In this document: in pieces, positions 8,193 to 19,400 of the stretch
Layout of the letters: each line of letters opens with the position of its first letter
How positions within the stretch are numbered: the first letter of the stretch is position 1
From: Rhodococcus oxybenzonivorans
GTDB taxonomy: Bacteria; Actinomycetota; Actinomycetes; Mycobacteriales; Mycobacteriaceae
Length of the DNA: 64,000 bases
Assembly: GCF_003130705.1 (NCBI RefSeq)
Contig: NZ_CP021354.1
Location: 1,054,001-1,118,000 of the forward strand
Direction of reading: 5' to 3'
Notes under the pieces: model-generated
What the model was told of the DNA's origin: nothing
Databases searched by the model: none
The model's input: only the letters and a program-made list of their open reading frames with translations
Translations under genes and position numbers: made by a program

Positions 8193-9128
8193 TCAGCCTA
8201 GGTAGCCGCCGCCGTGGGGGAAGAACTCGGTGCCGGCCAGTTCGGTGCCGTCGTCGAGGCGGACACGCTGGATCTTGAGTCCCTTGTTCTTGCCGGTGCG
8301 GGCGTCGGGTCCGGCGACGATGACCATGCCGTCGCCTTCGTGGATGAAGACACGCCCGGGGGTTCCGCCGTAGTTGCCCTCGGACACTGCGGCCTCGAGG
8401 ATTCTGATGCGCTGTCCCTTGTAATGGGTGAAGGCGTTGGGATACGGGTCGGACTGCGCGCGAACCAGCCGCTCGATGGCGTCGGCCGGCCAGGTCCACT
8501 CGATGCGACTGTCCTCGGGCGCCCGCTTGTGGAAGAAGGTGGCCTGCGAGCGGTCCTGCGGTGTCCAGTCGGTGCGGCCGGACGCGATGAGGTCGAGGGC
8601 GTCGAGGGTGATCGGTCCGATCATGTCGACGGTGCGGTGGAACAGGTCGGTGACGGTGTCCGTGGGTCCGACCGGGGTGGCCCGCTGCAGGACGATGTCA
8701 CCTGCGTCGAGTTCCTCGTCCATGAGGTGCGCGGTGAGCCCGACCTCGTCTTCACCGTTGATGAGCGCCCAGATGAGCGGTGAGAATCCCGTGTACTTGG
8801 GCAGGAGGGAGTCGTGGATGTTGAGGGTGCCGTAGCGGGGCGAGTCGAACACGTCCCGCGGCAGCCACGTGCGCCAGTTGTTGGCGACGATGATGTCGGG
8901 GTCCGCTTGTTTCAGGGCCGCCTTGAAGTCTTCGTCGGGCTTGTTTGCGATATGAACGGGGACTCCGTGCTCGGTGGCCAGATCTGCGACGGAGTCTGCC
9001 CACATCTGTTCGTAGACGTGCTCGCTCTTGGGATGCGTGATCGCAAGGACGACCTCGTGGTCCGACTCGAGCAGGGCCTTCAGGGTACGGTGACCCCAGG
9101 TTTGATATCCGAGTGTGGCGACTCTCAA
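8193..9128 (-). CDS. N5-hydroxyornithine formyltransferase (siderophore tailoring)
   Basis: A 311-residue member of the methionyl-tRNA formyltransferase-like family, which uses N10-formyl-tetrahydrofolate. The catalytic triad is visible as Asn103-x-His105 (LNIHDSLLP) and Asp141 (DAGDI). The C-terminal part resembles the FMT C-terminal domain. The start is TTG 9128, chosen because AGGAGG lies at proper spacing and an IdeR-like box precedes it. Cytosolic homologues beside NRPS genes (coelichelin, rhodochelin) formylate N5-hydroxyornithine before or during peptide assembly. This fits the formyl-hydroxyornithine code of the first NRPS adenylation domain and the ornithine monooxygenase downstream. 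A housekeeping Fmt role is unlikely in this context. Confidence 0.85.
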   Translation of the reverse strand: MRVATLGYQTWGHRTLKALLESDHEVVLAITHPKSEHVYEQMWADSVADLATEHGVPVHIANKPDEDFKAALKQADPDIIVANNWRTWLPRDVFDSPRYGTLNIHDSLLPKYTGFSPLIWALINGEDEVGLTAHLMDEELDAGDIVLQRATPVGPTDTVTDLFHRTVDMIGPITLDALDLIASGRTDWTPQDRSQATFFHKRAPEDSRIEWTWPADAIERLVRAQSDPYPNAFTHYKGQRIRILEAAVSEGNYGGTPGRVFIHEGDGMVIVAGPDARTGKNKGLKIQRVRLDDGTELAGTEFFPHGGGYLG

Positions 9129-9183
9129 CGCGGTCCTCCTGGACGAGCTTGACGATCAGCGCCGCACAGAAGCGGCAGCAATG

Positions 9184-9202
9184 CGAGCTTAGGCTATCCA
9201 AC
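9184..9202. promoter_or_regulatory. IdeR/DmdR-type iron box (divergent promoter)
   Basis: This 19-mer, with core TTAGGCTA, matches the IdeR consensus TTAGGTTAGGCTAACCTAA at 13 of 19 positions. It lies between the divergent formyltransferase (start 9128) and alpha/beta hydrolase (start 9240), so both would be repressed by iron-loaded IdeR. Confidence 0.6.
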
Positions 9203-9239
9203 CCAATTTGGTGAGACCGCCCTTGGAAGGAAGGCAGAC

Positions 9240-10043
9240 ATGACGATCGCCACGATCAACGGAATATCTTTGAACTACCAGGTCAAAGGGTCCGGCGATC
9301 TCGTGGTACTCATCATGGGCACCGGCAGTCCGGGGCGTGTGTGGGATCTCCACCAGACCCCCGCGCTCGTCGACGCCGGCTATCGAGTCTGCACCTTCGA
9401 CAACCGCGGCATTGCTCCTTCCGCCGAGAGCGTGGAGGGCATCACGATGGATGACCTCGTGGCGGACACCGCCGCACTGATCGAACACCTCGGCGGCGGG
9501 CCAGCACGAGTCGTCGGCACCTCGATGGGTGCCCGGGTCGCTCAGGAACTCGCGTTGTCGCGCCCGGACCTCGTCTACAAGGCCGCCTTCCTCGCCGGTC
9601 ATGCCCGCATGGACTACTTCCAGCAGACGCTCACCGAGGGCGAGCGCGCGCTGCACGACAGCGGCGTCGAGCTTCCGGCCAAGTACCGGGCGGCGGTCAC
9701 CGCGGTGATGAATCTGTCTCCGGCATCGCTCGTCGACCCGCACACCGCCAGGGATTGGCTCGACCTCTTCGAGTTCAGTGGCGGCAGGACGTCCGCCGGT
9801 GTGCGCGCTCAGATGGAGATGGACCGCACGTTCGACCGAAGGCAGGCGTACCGGGCGATTACCACACCGTGTCTGTCGGTCGGGTTTGCCGACGATCGGA
9901 TGATCCCGCCCTATCTCTCTCGTGAAGTCGCCGAGTCCATCCCGTCGGCTCGCTACTACGAGATCCCGGATGTCGGGCACTACGGCTACCTCGAGCAGCC
10001 CGAGGTGATCAACAAAGTTCTGCTGGAGTTCCTCGCGGACTGA
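9240..10043 (+). CDS. Alpha/beta hydrolase of the siderophore locus
   Basis: A 267-residue alpha/beta-hydrolase-fold enzyme. The nucleophile elbow is GTSMG with Ser95, the acid is probably the Asp of FADDR and the catalytic His is in VGHYGYLEQP near the C-terminus. There is no signal peptide, so it is cytosolic. The ATG has AAGGAAGG upstream and an iron box further up. The NRPS downstream has no thioesterase domain, so this enzyme could release or proof-read the peptide, or cleave the ferric siderophore after uptake, as esterases do in other siderophore loci. These roles are inferred from position only. It resembles haloperoxidase/esterase-like hydrolases in sequence. Confidence 0.78.
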   Translation: MTIATINGISLNYQVKGSGDLVVLIMGTGSPGRVWDLHQTPALVDAGYRVCTFDNRGIAPSAESVEGITMDDLVADTAALIEHLGGGPARVVGTSMGARVAQELALSRPDLVYKAAFLAGHARMDYFQQTLTEGERALHDSGVELPAKYRAAVTAVMNLSPASLVDPHTARDWLDLFEFSGGRTSAGVRAQMEMDRTFDRRQAYRAITTPCLSVGFADDRMIPPYLSREVAESIPSARYYEIPDVGHYGYLEQPEVINKVLLEFLAD

Positions 10044-10127
10044 GCGTTCCGGTCGACGTAGGGGTTGAGCCGCCGGCGTTACAGTGATATTTGGCACCTG
10101 TGAAGAAACTGGGAATCGGTTGTTGCT

Positions 10128-10146
10128 GGTGGGTAGCCTAACCTAA
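10128..10146. promoter_or_regulatory. IdeR/DmdR-type iron box upstream of the NRPS
   Basis: The 19-mer ending TAGCCTAACCTAA matches the IdeR consensus at 14 of 19 positions, the best of the three boxes in this locus. It ends 55 bp before the NRPS ATG at 10202. It predicts repression of the NRPS when iron is sufficient. Confidence 0.68.
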
Positions 10147-10201
10147 ACTCCTTCGGGTGCTGGTCGTGCGACGAGCACTCTCGACGGACGATCGGATCAC
10201 C

Positions 10202-13200
10202 ATGTCACCGGACCACTCGGCGGCTGCCCAGGCTCAGTTCCTCTCTGCGGAGAGCGCGCACACGTCTGCTTCTACGCCGACCGCGCTGCCCCTCACTGCG
10301 GCGCAGTCCGAGGTCTGGGTGGGGCAGGAGCTGCACCCGGCCAGCCCGGTGTACAACCTGTCGCTGGTCGTCGAGGTCGCTGGTCCGATCGATCTGAACC
10401 GCACGATCGCCGCTGTCCGGAAGACGGTCGAACGTGCCGAGGCGCTGCACGTGCGTTTCGAGCGGGGAGACGACGACGAACTCCTGCAGGTGCCCACATC
10501 CCCCGACGATTGGTCTCTGAGCGTCGTCGACCTGCGCGCCGACGAGGATCCGGAGTCCAGTGCGCGTGCCTGGATGGACCGTGATATGCAGACCGTGGTC
10601 GCTGTAGGGAGCGAGGAGCCCTTGTTCCACCACGCCCTGCTGCGCACCGGGGACGAATCGTTGATCTGGTACCAGCGCTATCACCACAGCATCATCGACG
10701 GCTATGGCATCACACGGCTGGTAGCGGACGTCGTCGAGCGCTACGACGACCCCGACCTCGAGACCGCCGCCGGCCCCTGGCCCCTCGACTCGCTGCTTGC
10801 CGCCGATCGCGAGTACCGCGGGTCCGCGCGCTTCGTCGCTGATCGCGAATTCTGGCTGCAGCAGTTGATCGACGCACCGGAACCCCCGCGGTTGCTCCCT
10901 CTTGTCGACGACCGGTCGGAAGCACCGATTTCGGCAGTAGTCGAGATCGACGGGGAGGACGCCGACGCCCTCTACGCCTTTGCCGCCGACGCCGGAATAC
11001 GCCGCACGCGACTGCCTCTCGCGATCGTGGTGGCGTACATCCACCGGATCACCGGCAGGCGCGACCTCACGTTGTCGCTGCCGATGGCGGCGCGGGTCGG
11101 GCGCGACATGCGCCGGGTGCCAGGGATGGCCTCCACCATCCTGCCGTTGCGGATTCAGGTCGATTCCGGCATGACGGTGGGCGCGCTGGCCCGGCGGATC
11201 GACACGACACTCGTCTCCGTGCTGCGGCACGGCCGTTACCGCGGTGAAGATCTGGCCCGTGACCTGCGATCGCTCGACCCGGACCGGCAGATTTTCGGAC
11301 CAGGTATCAATTCGATGATGTTCGAGCATTCGCTCACGTTCGGCGGGTTCCCGGCGTGGGTGCGGAGTTCGGCCACTGGACCGGTATCGGACCTCGACTT
11401 CTCCATTCGCGGAGGACAGGATTCGGAAGCCATCGAGATCGATCTACGGGCGCCCTACGGTCTGGATGCCGAACTCGAGGAACACCGTCGCCGGCTCGAA
11501 CGCTTCGTCGGCCAGTTCGTCGCCGACCCTTCCGCGACCATCGCCACTCTCGACCCGTTGACCGAGGCCGAACGTCACCAACTGCTGACGGAATTCAACG
11601 ACTCTGGGCGCGCACAGGAGTCGGCGACGATCCCCGAACTGTTCCAGGAACAGATGCGACGCAGCCCAGATGCGGAGGCTCTGGTCGCCGGCGAGATCCG
11701 CCTCACCTACCGCGAGCTCGGTGAACGGGTCTCTCAGCTCGCCCAGCACCTGCGGCTTCGCGGCGTGGGATCCGAAGACGTTGTGGCCGTAGGTTTGCCG
11801 CGCTCGGCCGAGATGGTGGTCGGGCTCCTGGCCGTGGTGTGCGCGGGCGGCGCCTTCGTTCCCCTCGACCCGTCGTGGCCGCAGGAGCGTCGCGTTGCCG
11901 TACTCGAGGACGCGGGGGCGGGCCTCGTCCTCACCGGACCCGGCGGGGTGGCGGACGCCGGTGGCAGCGCCGTCCCGGTCGACCTGGCGGACTGGGCGTA
12001 CGCGGACTACTCCACCGACCTGCCCGCTCTCACCGTGCAAGGTGCCCGACTGGCGTACGTCATCTTCACCTCGGGATCGACGGGCCGGCCCAAGGGTGCG
12101 ATGATTCGCCACGACGCGGTGTGCGCCCGCTTGCTGTGGCAGCGTGACGAAATTCTGCATTTCGGAACCGGGGACGCGTCGTTGTTCAAGGCCCCCTTGT
12201 CTTTCGACATCTCGGTCAACGAAATTCTGCTGCCCCTGGTGTCGGGTGGGCGGCTGGTGGTGGCCGAGCACGGCGGGGAGCGCGACCCCCAGTACCTGCT
12301 CGACCTCATCGCGCGGGAGTCGGTGACGTTCGTCTACCTCGTCTCCTCGATGCTCGACGTACTCATCGACCTGTCGCGGGGCACGGATCGGTTGTCGGTA
12401 CTGAAGCATGTGTGGTGTGGCGGTGAGGTTCTCACACCGGAACTGTTCGAACGTTTCCGCGCTCAGTTGTCGACGACGCTGTATCACGGTTACGGTCCGG
12501 CAGAAGCGACCATCGGTGTGTCGCACGTCGTGTACCGGGAAGACGCCGCACGGATCGCGACGTCGATCGGCCGCCCCAACCCCGGCACCCAACTCTATGT
12601 CCTGGACGGCCACCTGAACCCGGTACCGCTCGGTGCGAGTGGTGAGCTCTACGCGGGCGGATTCCTGCTCGGACGCGGGTATGTCGGTGCGTCGGCGTTG
12701 ACGGCGGCTCGCTTCGTTGCCAATCCCTTCGCCGCCGACGGTTCACGCCTCTACCGCACCGGTGACCTGGCCCGGTGGACCCCCGACGGTTCGCTCGACT
12801 TTCTCGGCCGCGCCGATAATCAGGTGAAGATCCGGGGGATGCGCCTCGAACTCGAGGATGTGGAGGCGGGACTCGCCGCGCATCCCGCCGTGCGGCACAG
12901 CGCCGTGGTGGTGCGGGAGACGCCGACCGGCGCCAAGTATCTCGCCGCCTACCTCGTGCCCGACTCCGGTTCGGCCCTGGACGATTCCGAACTGCGGACG
13001 TGGGCGTCGTCGAGGCTGCCCGAGTACATGGTGCCGTCGGCTTTCGTGATTCTCGACCGGTTTCCGCTGACGGCCAACGGCAAACTGGATCGGCGGGCCC
13101 TGCCGGAACCCGATTTCGGCGCGGCGGGGGAACAAGGTCGCCCCGCGTACCGCCGTCGAGGAATCGTTGTGCGCGTTGATGGCCGGAGTCCTCGGAGTGG

Positions 13201-13222
13201 AGTCGGTCGGGGTCACCGATGA
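10202..13222 (+). CDS. NRPS segment 1: EntF-like condensation and adenylation domains
   Basis: This open segment ends at a spurious stop just after the first frameshift. The start may be ATG 10202 or GTG 10157; neither has a strong ribosome binding site. The condensation domain (about 10283-11600) has an intact HHxxxDG (HHSIIDG). Its WYQRYHH context recalls EntF, whose C domain accepts 2,3-dihydroxybenzoate from an aryl carrier. The adenylation domain (about 11632-13110) has [15 protein letters not shown] and NGKLDRR. Its specificity residues read D-I-N-Y-W-G-G-I-G-K, the code reported for L-N5-formyl-N5-hydroxyornithine in coelichelin-type NRPSs. The aryl-acid loading partner is not in this window. 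Confidence 0.85.
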   Translation: MSPDHSAAAQAQFLSAESAHTSASTPTALPLTAAQSEVWVGQELHPASPVYNLSLVVEVAGPIDLNRTIAAVRKTVERAEALHVRFERGDDDELLQVPTSPDDWSLSVVDLRADEDPESSARAWMDRDMQTVVAVGSEEPLFHHALLRTGDESLIWYQRYHHSIIDGYGITRLVADVVERYDDPDLETAAGPWPLDSLLAADREYRGSARFVADREFWLQQLIDAPEPPRLLPLVDDRSEAPISAVVEIDGEDADALYAFAADAGIRRTRLPLAIVVAYIHRITGRRDLTLSLPMAARVGRDMRRVPGMASTILPLRIQVDSGMTVGALARRIDTTLVSVLRHGRYRGEDLARDLRSLDPDRQIFGPGINSMMFEHSLTFGGFPAWVRSSATGPVSDLDFSIRGGQDSEAIEIDLRAPYGLDAELEEHRRRLERFVGQFVADPSATIATLDPLTEAERHQLLTEFNDSGRAQESATIPELFQEQMRRSPDAEALVAGEIRLTYRELGERVSQLAQHLRLRGVGSEDVVAVGLPRSAEMVVGLLAVVCAGGAFVPLDPSWPQERRVAVLEDAGAGLVLTGPGGVADAGGSAVPVDLADWAYADYSTDLPALTVQGARLAYVIFTSGSTGRPKGAMIRHDAVCARLLWQRDEILHFGTGDASLFKAPLSFDISVNEILLPLVSGGRLVVAEHGGERDPQYLLDLIARESVTFVYLVSSMLDVLIDLSRGTDRLSVLKHVWCGGEVLTPELFERFRAQLSTTLYHGYGPAEATIGVSHVVYREDAARIATSIGRPNPGTQLYVLDGHLNPVPLGASGELYAGGFLLGRGYVGASALTAARFVANPFAADGSRLYRTGDLARWTPDGSLDFLGRADNQVKIRGMRLELEDVEAGLAAHPAVRHSAVVVRETPTGAKYLAAYLVPDSGSALDDSELRTWASSRLPEYMVPSAFVILDRFPLTANGKLDRRALPEPDFGAAGEQGRPAYRRRGIVVRVDGRSPRSGVGRGHR

Positions 13223-13490
13223 CTTCTTCGCCCTCGGCGGCGACAGTATCGTCGCCATCTCGTTGGTGAACCACGCCCGCAGGGAAGGGTTGTCGATCAG
13301 TCCGCGCGAGGTGTTCCAACTCCGCACCGCCGAAGCGCTCGCCCGGGCCGAGGCCGGGCGCGAGGTGGCGGCGGTCGACACGGACGACATCGCGTTCGGC
13401 GCTGTGGCCGGCACTCCGATCCTCACCCGCATCAGTGAGGCGGGAGACCAGATCACCCGGTTCCACCAGTCGGTGCTGGTGCAAACCCCC
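13131..13490 (+). CDS. NRPS segment 2: peptidyl carrier protein in the third frame
   Basis: Between the two homopolymer shifts the coding frame is a third one. It reads through a PCP whose phosphopantetheine site is FFALGGDS (Ser in the codon near 13249), followed by the start of an epimerization domain ([13 protein letters not shown]). The GGDS form is typical of carriers that precede an epimerization domain. Taken alone the segment would be read as a short unknown protein; it makes sense only as part of the NRPS. Confidence 0.7.
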
Positions 13491-16400
13491 GCCCGAATTC
13501 GACGAACAGCGTGCGCGCGAAGCGCTCTCCGCCGTCCTCGAGCGGCACGATGCCCTGCGAGCACGGTTGGTTCGTGGGAAGCGGTGGACACTGTCGGTGC
13601 CGCACTGGGATCCGTCCTCGGCGTCCGACGTGCTGCGCGTCGTCGAGGTCGAGGGCAGCATGGACAAGCTCCTTTCCGAGCGGCTCGACGGCGAAACCGC
13701 GGCAGCGCTCGACCGGCTCGATCCTGATAGCGGCGCGATGCTGCAAGCCGTCCTCTTCCGGGCGGACTCCGGTTCGGGCAGGCTGCTTCTGATCGGCCAC
13801 CACCTGGTAGTGGACGGCGTCTCCTGGCGCATCATTCTCGAAGACCTGGCACAGGCGGGCACTGCTCTCATCTCCGGTGCCGAGCCCGCCCTCGAGCCCG
13901 TCGGCACGTCGTTACGCAGGTGGTCTGCGCTGCTCGGAGAACGCGTGCACACAGGATCTTTCGATGCCGAACTGCCGTTCTGGAAGGCACTGACGTCGAC
14001 TCCCGAACCGATGCTCGGATCCCGTGCACTCGACCCCGCGGTCGATCTGGCCGGTCAGGCCGAAACTCTCACGGTCACGCTGGCTCCCGAGTTCACCCGC
14101 CCACTGCTGTCGGCCGTTCCCGCAGCGTTCTCCGGATCCGTCAACGACGTGTTGCTCACCGCGTTCGCCGTGGCTGCCGCGAGGTGGCGGGCCGCTCGTC
14201 GCGCGGAGGCCGCGCCGGGTCCGATCCTGCTCGATCTCGAAGGGCACGGACGCGAAGAAGACCTGGTGCGCGCGCCCGGTGCACCGGCGGTCGATCTGTC
14301 TCGGACCGTCGGCTGGTTCACCACGGTGTATCCCGTGGCGATCGACGCCGATGTGGCGGACGGCGACGAGGCGCTGGCGTCGGCGCTGAAGGCCGTCAAG
14401 GAGCAGCTGCGCAGCATCCCGGGAGCCGGTTTCGGATACGGGGCACTGCGTTACCTCGGTGACTCGGTGCCGGAACTCGAGCACGCGCCGACCCCTCAGG
14501 TGCTCTTCAACTACCTCGGCCGAGTCGCGGCCGGGGGAGACGTCGACTGGTTGCCTCACGCGATGGGCGGCGCCGACGACCCACGCATGCCGCTCGGGCA
14601 CGTCCTGACTTTGAACGTGATTGCCGAAGACGGCGGGGACCGGCCGGTGCTGAGCACCTCCTTCACCTGGGCGCCCGGCATTCTCGGGCGGGACGACGTC
14701 GAGGCGCTCGCCGAGGAGTGGACCACGGCGTTGTCGGCCGTAGCCGGAATCGAACGCCTGGGCGGGGGCACACCGTCGGACTTCCCGCTGGTCGGATTGA
14801 CGCAGCAGGACGTCGACGCGTTGTCGGGGCCGTCCGATGTGCTCCCGCTGACGCCGTTGCAGGAGGGAATCTACTTCCAGTCGGCGTTCGAGGACACGGG
14901 TTCGGACCCCTACGTGGTGCAACAGGTCATCGAGCTGAGCGGCCCCGTCGACCCCGGCGCACTGCACCGGGCCTTGCAGACCGTGGTCGATCGGCACGCT
15001 GCTCTGCGCACCGGAATCTCGTCCGTGTCGGACGGCCGGATCGTGCAGGTGATCCGCGACGGTGTCCGGGTACCGATGGACGTGCTGGACCTCGCCGAAG
15101 TCGCGGACCCGTTCCAGCGGATCGAGGAGGTGCTGGCCGCGGATCGCACTCGCGGCTTTGTCTTCGACCGGCCGCCGCTGCTGCGCTACACCCTCGCCCG
15201 ACTGGAGGCGGAGAAGTACGTTCTGCTGCAGTCGATCCACCACGTGATCGCCGACGGGTGGTCGGTGCCGGTGATGCTGCGGGAGATGCTGGCCCTCTAC
15301 AGCACGTCGGGTACACCGCCGGTGTTGCCGGCACCCACCCCATACCGCAGCTACCTCGAATGGCTGGCCGCGCGGGACCGGAATGCGTCCCTCGAGGTGT
15401 GGCGAGAGGCGCTCAGGGACCTACCGGAGCCGGTGGAGTTGCCCCGCAGCGCGTCTCCGAGCGAGTCCGGCATTCGCAGCGTGCAGGTGGCGCTGCCCGT
15501 CGCGGACACCGACGCTCTCGTGGCCGTCGGCCGGGCCCGCGGACTGACCCTGAGCACGCTCGTGCACGGCACCTGGGGACTTGTCGTTGGCCGGCTCACC
15601 GGCACGGACGACGTGGTGTTCGGATCCACGGTGTCCGGGCGCGGCGGCGACCTGCACGGAATCGAATCCATGGTGGGGTTGTTCATCAACACCGTGCCGG
15701 CGCGACTACGGTATCGGCCCACCGAGACGGTGGCCGAGGCGCTCACGCGATGGCAGGACGAGCAATCGGCGTTGCTCGACCACCAACATGTCGGACTGGC
15801 CGAACTGCGCCGCGATGCCGGCTTGCACACCATGTTCGAGACACTCGTCGTCTTCGAAAACTACCCGCTGGGTGACGGCGCTGCCACCGACCCGTCCGGC
15901 TCCGTACACCTGACGAACGTGCGTTTCGACGAGCACCCGCCGTACCCGATGACGCTGATCGTCGTGCCCGGTGACACGGTGACGCTCGAGCTGAAATACG
16001 ATGCCACGCGCATCGATTCGGCGACGGCGGACCGTTTCGCCGAATCGATGGTGGCTTATCTTCGCGAGGTCACTCGCGACGCCGACCAAGCCGTGTCGAG
16101 TGTGGCTCTGGCTTCACGTCGACCGGTCCACTCGGCCGTGCCCGATGCGCGTCCGGCGTTCCCCGACACGACACTCACCGCTCTTCTCGCGGAGCAGGCA
16201 GCCCGAACACCCGACGCGGTGGCTGTCGTGTTCGAGGACGAACAACTTACCTATGCCGAGTTGCATTCCCGGGCCAACCGTCTCGCGCGGCTGCTGATCG
16301 AGCGTGGCGTCTACCCGGGGTCCAGGGTGGCCGTGGCGTTGCCACGTTCACTCGACCTGATGGTGTCGCTGCTGGCGATCGGCAAGGCGGGCGGAGCCTA

Positions 16401-19400
16401 TGTGCCGCTCGACAGCGGCTACCCCGCAGAGCGATTGGCGTACATGCTCGAGGACGCGCACCCGGTGTGCGTAATCACCGACAGCGGGTCCGCCGCTCTC
16501 GTCACCGTCGCCGGCGTTCCCCAGATTCGCGTCAGCGAAGCGGACGACTACTCGTCGGCGCCGCTGCCCGAGTCGGGCTCGCCGGGCCATCCCGCGTACG
16601 TGATCTACACGTCCGGTTCGACCGGTCGGCCCAAGGGCGTCGTCGTGCCGCACGCCGGTATCGTCAACCGACTGCTGTGGATGCAGTCGTTCCGGCCGAT
16701 CACCCCGTCGGACAGGGTGCTTCAGAAGACTCCGGCCAGCTTCGACGTCTCGGTGCCCGAGCTCTTCGGCCCTCTCCTCGCGGGCGCTACCGTCGTACTC
16801 GCGCGGCCGGACGGGCACAAGGATCCGGGCTACCTCGCGAATGTTATCGTCGAAAAGTCCGTAACCAGGGCACATTTCGTCCCATCGATGCTCGAGGCGT
16901 TCCTCGCCGAGCCTGCCGCGGCCGGTTGCACCGGGCTGCGGATCATCGCCTGCAGCGGCGAGGCGTTGCCCCTGGCGTCGGCACGGCGGGTGGCCGAGGT
17001 GCTGCCGGGCGTGGAAGTCGACAATCTGTACGGGCCGACCGAGGCCTCCGTGGAGGTGAGCTACGCGGCGTCGGTGCAGAACATCGACGCTGCAGCGTCG
17101 TCGGTGCCGATCGGCTTCCCGACGTCGAACACCGGCTTGTACGTCCTGGATCGGTACTTGCATCCGGTGCCGCCGGGTGCCTCGGGAGAGCTGTATCTGT
17201 CGGGACCACAGGTGGCCGACGGATACCTCGGCAGGGCAGCGCTGAGTGCGGAGCGGTTCGTCGCCGACCCGTTCTCACCCTCCGGTACTCGCATGTACCG
17301 CACCGGCGATATCGCACGGATCAATGTTGACGGAGCCGTCGAGTATGTCGGCCGAGTGGACGATCAGGTGAAGCTGCGGGGCTTCCGAATCGAGCTCGGC
17401 GAAATCGAGGCACACCTGTCGGCCTGTCCCGGAGTGCGGCAGGCGGCCGCCGTCGTCCGTTCGGACCGGCCGGGCAGGCAGCAGTTGGTGGGCTACCTCG
17501 TGGGCGACATCGACCTCGACGACGTTCGTGCCCGGCTGAGTTCCGCTCTGCCCGAGTACATGGTTCCTGTCCTCTTCGTCATCCTCGACGCGTTTCCGCT
17601 CACCCCGAGCGGCAAACTGGATCGCACCTCTCTTCCGGCGCCCACCCCCCCGGCTCCGGCCGAGTCGGCACACGCCGGCGGCAACGGCACCGCAGAAATG
17701 CTCGCCGCCCGTTTCGCCGAGGTCCTCGGGCTCGACGTGGTCGGGGTGGACGACGACTTCTTCATGCTCGGTGGAGACAGCATCCTGGCCATCCGGCTCG
17801 TCAATCTCGCACGGCGGGAAGGGTTGACGATCACCCCACGCCAGATCTTCGAGCAGCGGACACCGGCTGCCCTCGCGAGGCTCGCAGGTGACACGCCGGC
17901 CGCCGTGGCCGAGGCCGCAGTGCCCGTCGAGTCGGGGACGGGGGCGCTGTTGCCGCTTCCCGTCGTCCACCGGCTGTCCGAGTGGAGCGGTGAGAAAGAC
18001 CGCTTCAACCAGGCCGTTCTCCTACACACACCGGCCGGCACCAGCAGCGACGTGGTCACTTCCGCGCTGCGCTCGGTGATCGCCCATCACGACGGGCTTC
18101 GCCAGCACCTGACCCGGCATGCGCCCGGAGTCTGGTCACTCGAGATCGCGGAGACGGCGGAGGCGTCGATCCGCCGGGTCGACGCGACCGGACTCGACGA
18201 CAAGGCACTGCGTCGGCTGGTGGCCGCGGAATCCGACGCCGCCACCGACCGGCTCGACCCCGACAGCGGGACCATGGTGTCGGCCGTCTGGTTCGACGCG
18301 GGACCGGACGAGCTCGGCAGGCTTCTGCTCGTCGCCCATCACCTGGTCGTCGACGGGGTGTCCTGGCGAATCCTTGTCGAAGACCTCGCCATGGCCTGGG
18401 TGGCCGCCGACAGCGGACAGGCCGCGGCACTCGATCCGGTGCCCACGTCGCTGCGGACGTTCTCGCGCATCGTCACGGAACAGGCGCACGAGCCGACACG
18501 TCTCGCCGAACTCGACCACTGGCTCGAGGTCACCGAACCGGGCGCCGACCTCGTCCCCGGTGTGTCCGGTACCGCGGTGGTGGGCAGTGGCGCTCGTCGC
18601 ACCGTGCGCCTGGACTCCGCGCTGACGAACGCGCTGCTGACCACCGTTCCCGCAGCGGTCGGCGCTGACGTCACGGACGTGCTGGTCGCTGCACTGCGGC
18701 TGGCTGTCGATCGGTGGCGCGCAGCGAGCGAACGTAACCAGGACCTCGTGGTGGACCTCGAACGGCACGGCCGCGAGGAACTGGTTCCGGGACTCGACCT
18801 CTCGCGCACGGTCGGCTGGCTGACCAACGTCGCGCCGGTGCGGTTGCCTAGCGCCGGCGGCCCACTCGACACCCTGAAGGCCGTCAAGGAACAGCTGCGT
18901 GCGGCGCCCGACGGCGGCATCGGATACGGCATGTTGCGGTACCTCAACGCGCGGACCGCTCGACTCCTCGGGTCGCGGTCCGAGTCCCAGGTGTTGTTCA
19001 ACTACCTAGGCCGGATGCCACACGCGGTGTCCGGGCCGTGGACCCCGGCGGCTGAATCCGACTCCCTCCTCACGGACCCCGATGCCGATTTCGGCGCGCC
19101 CTACCGATTGGTGATCAACGCGCTCTGCGAAGACGGCGAACAGGGTTCGCAGCTGCACGCCGTCTTCGCCTGGTCGGGAGACGACCTGAGGGAGGACGAC
19201 GCGATCGCGCTCAGCGAGGGCTGGGCGTCGGCTCTCGGCGAGTTGGCGGAGTCGGTATCGGAACATCGCGGGCCGGCGCTGCTGACCCCGTCGGATCTGC
19301 CGCTGGTTCGCCTGACCCAGGATGAGATCGACCGCATCACGGCGAGCTGCCCTGCGGGCGTGGCGACGGTGCTCCCGTTGTCACCACTTCAAGAAGGGTT

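Noticed and set aside
7060..8499. A 479-codon minus-strand frame across the ABC exporter end.
   Set aside because: It runs through the plus-strand ATPase domain and the terminator hairpin and shows only Arg/Gly/Pro-rich antisense composition.
8193..9128. Housekeeping methionyl-tRNA formyltransferase.
   Set aside because: There is no def or other translation gene nearby. The iron box, NRPS context and fhOrn code point to siderophore tailoring.
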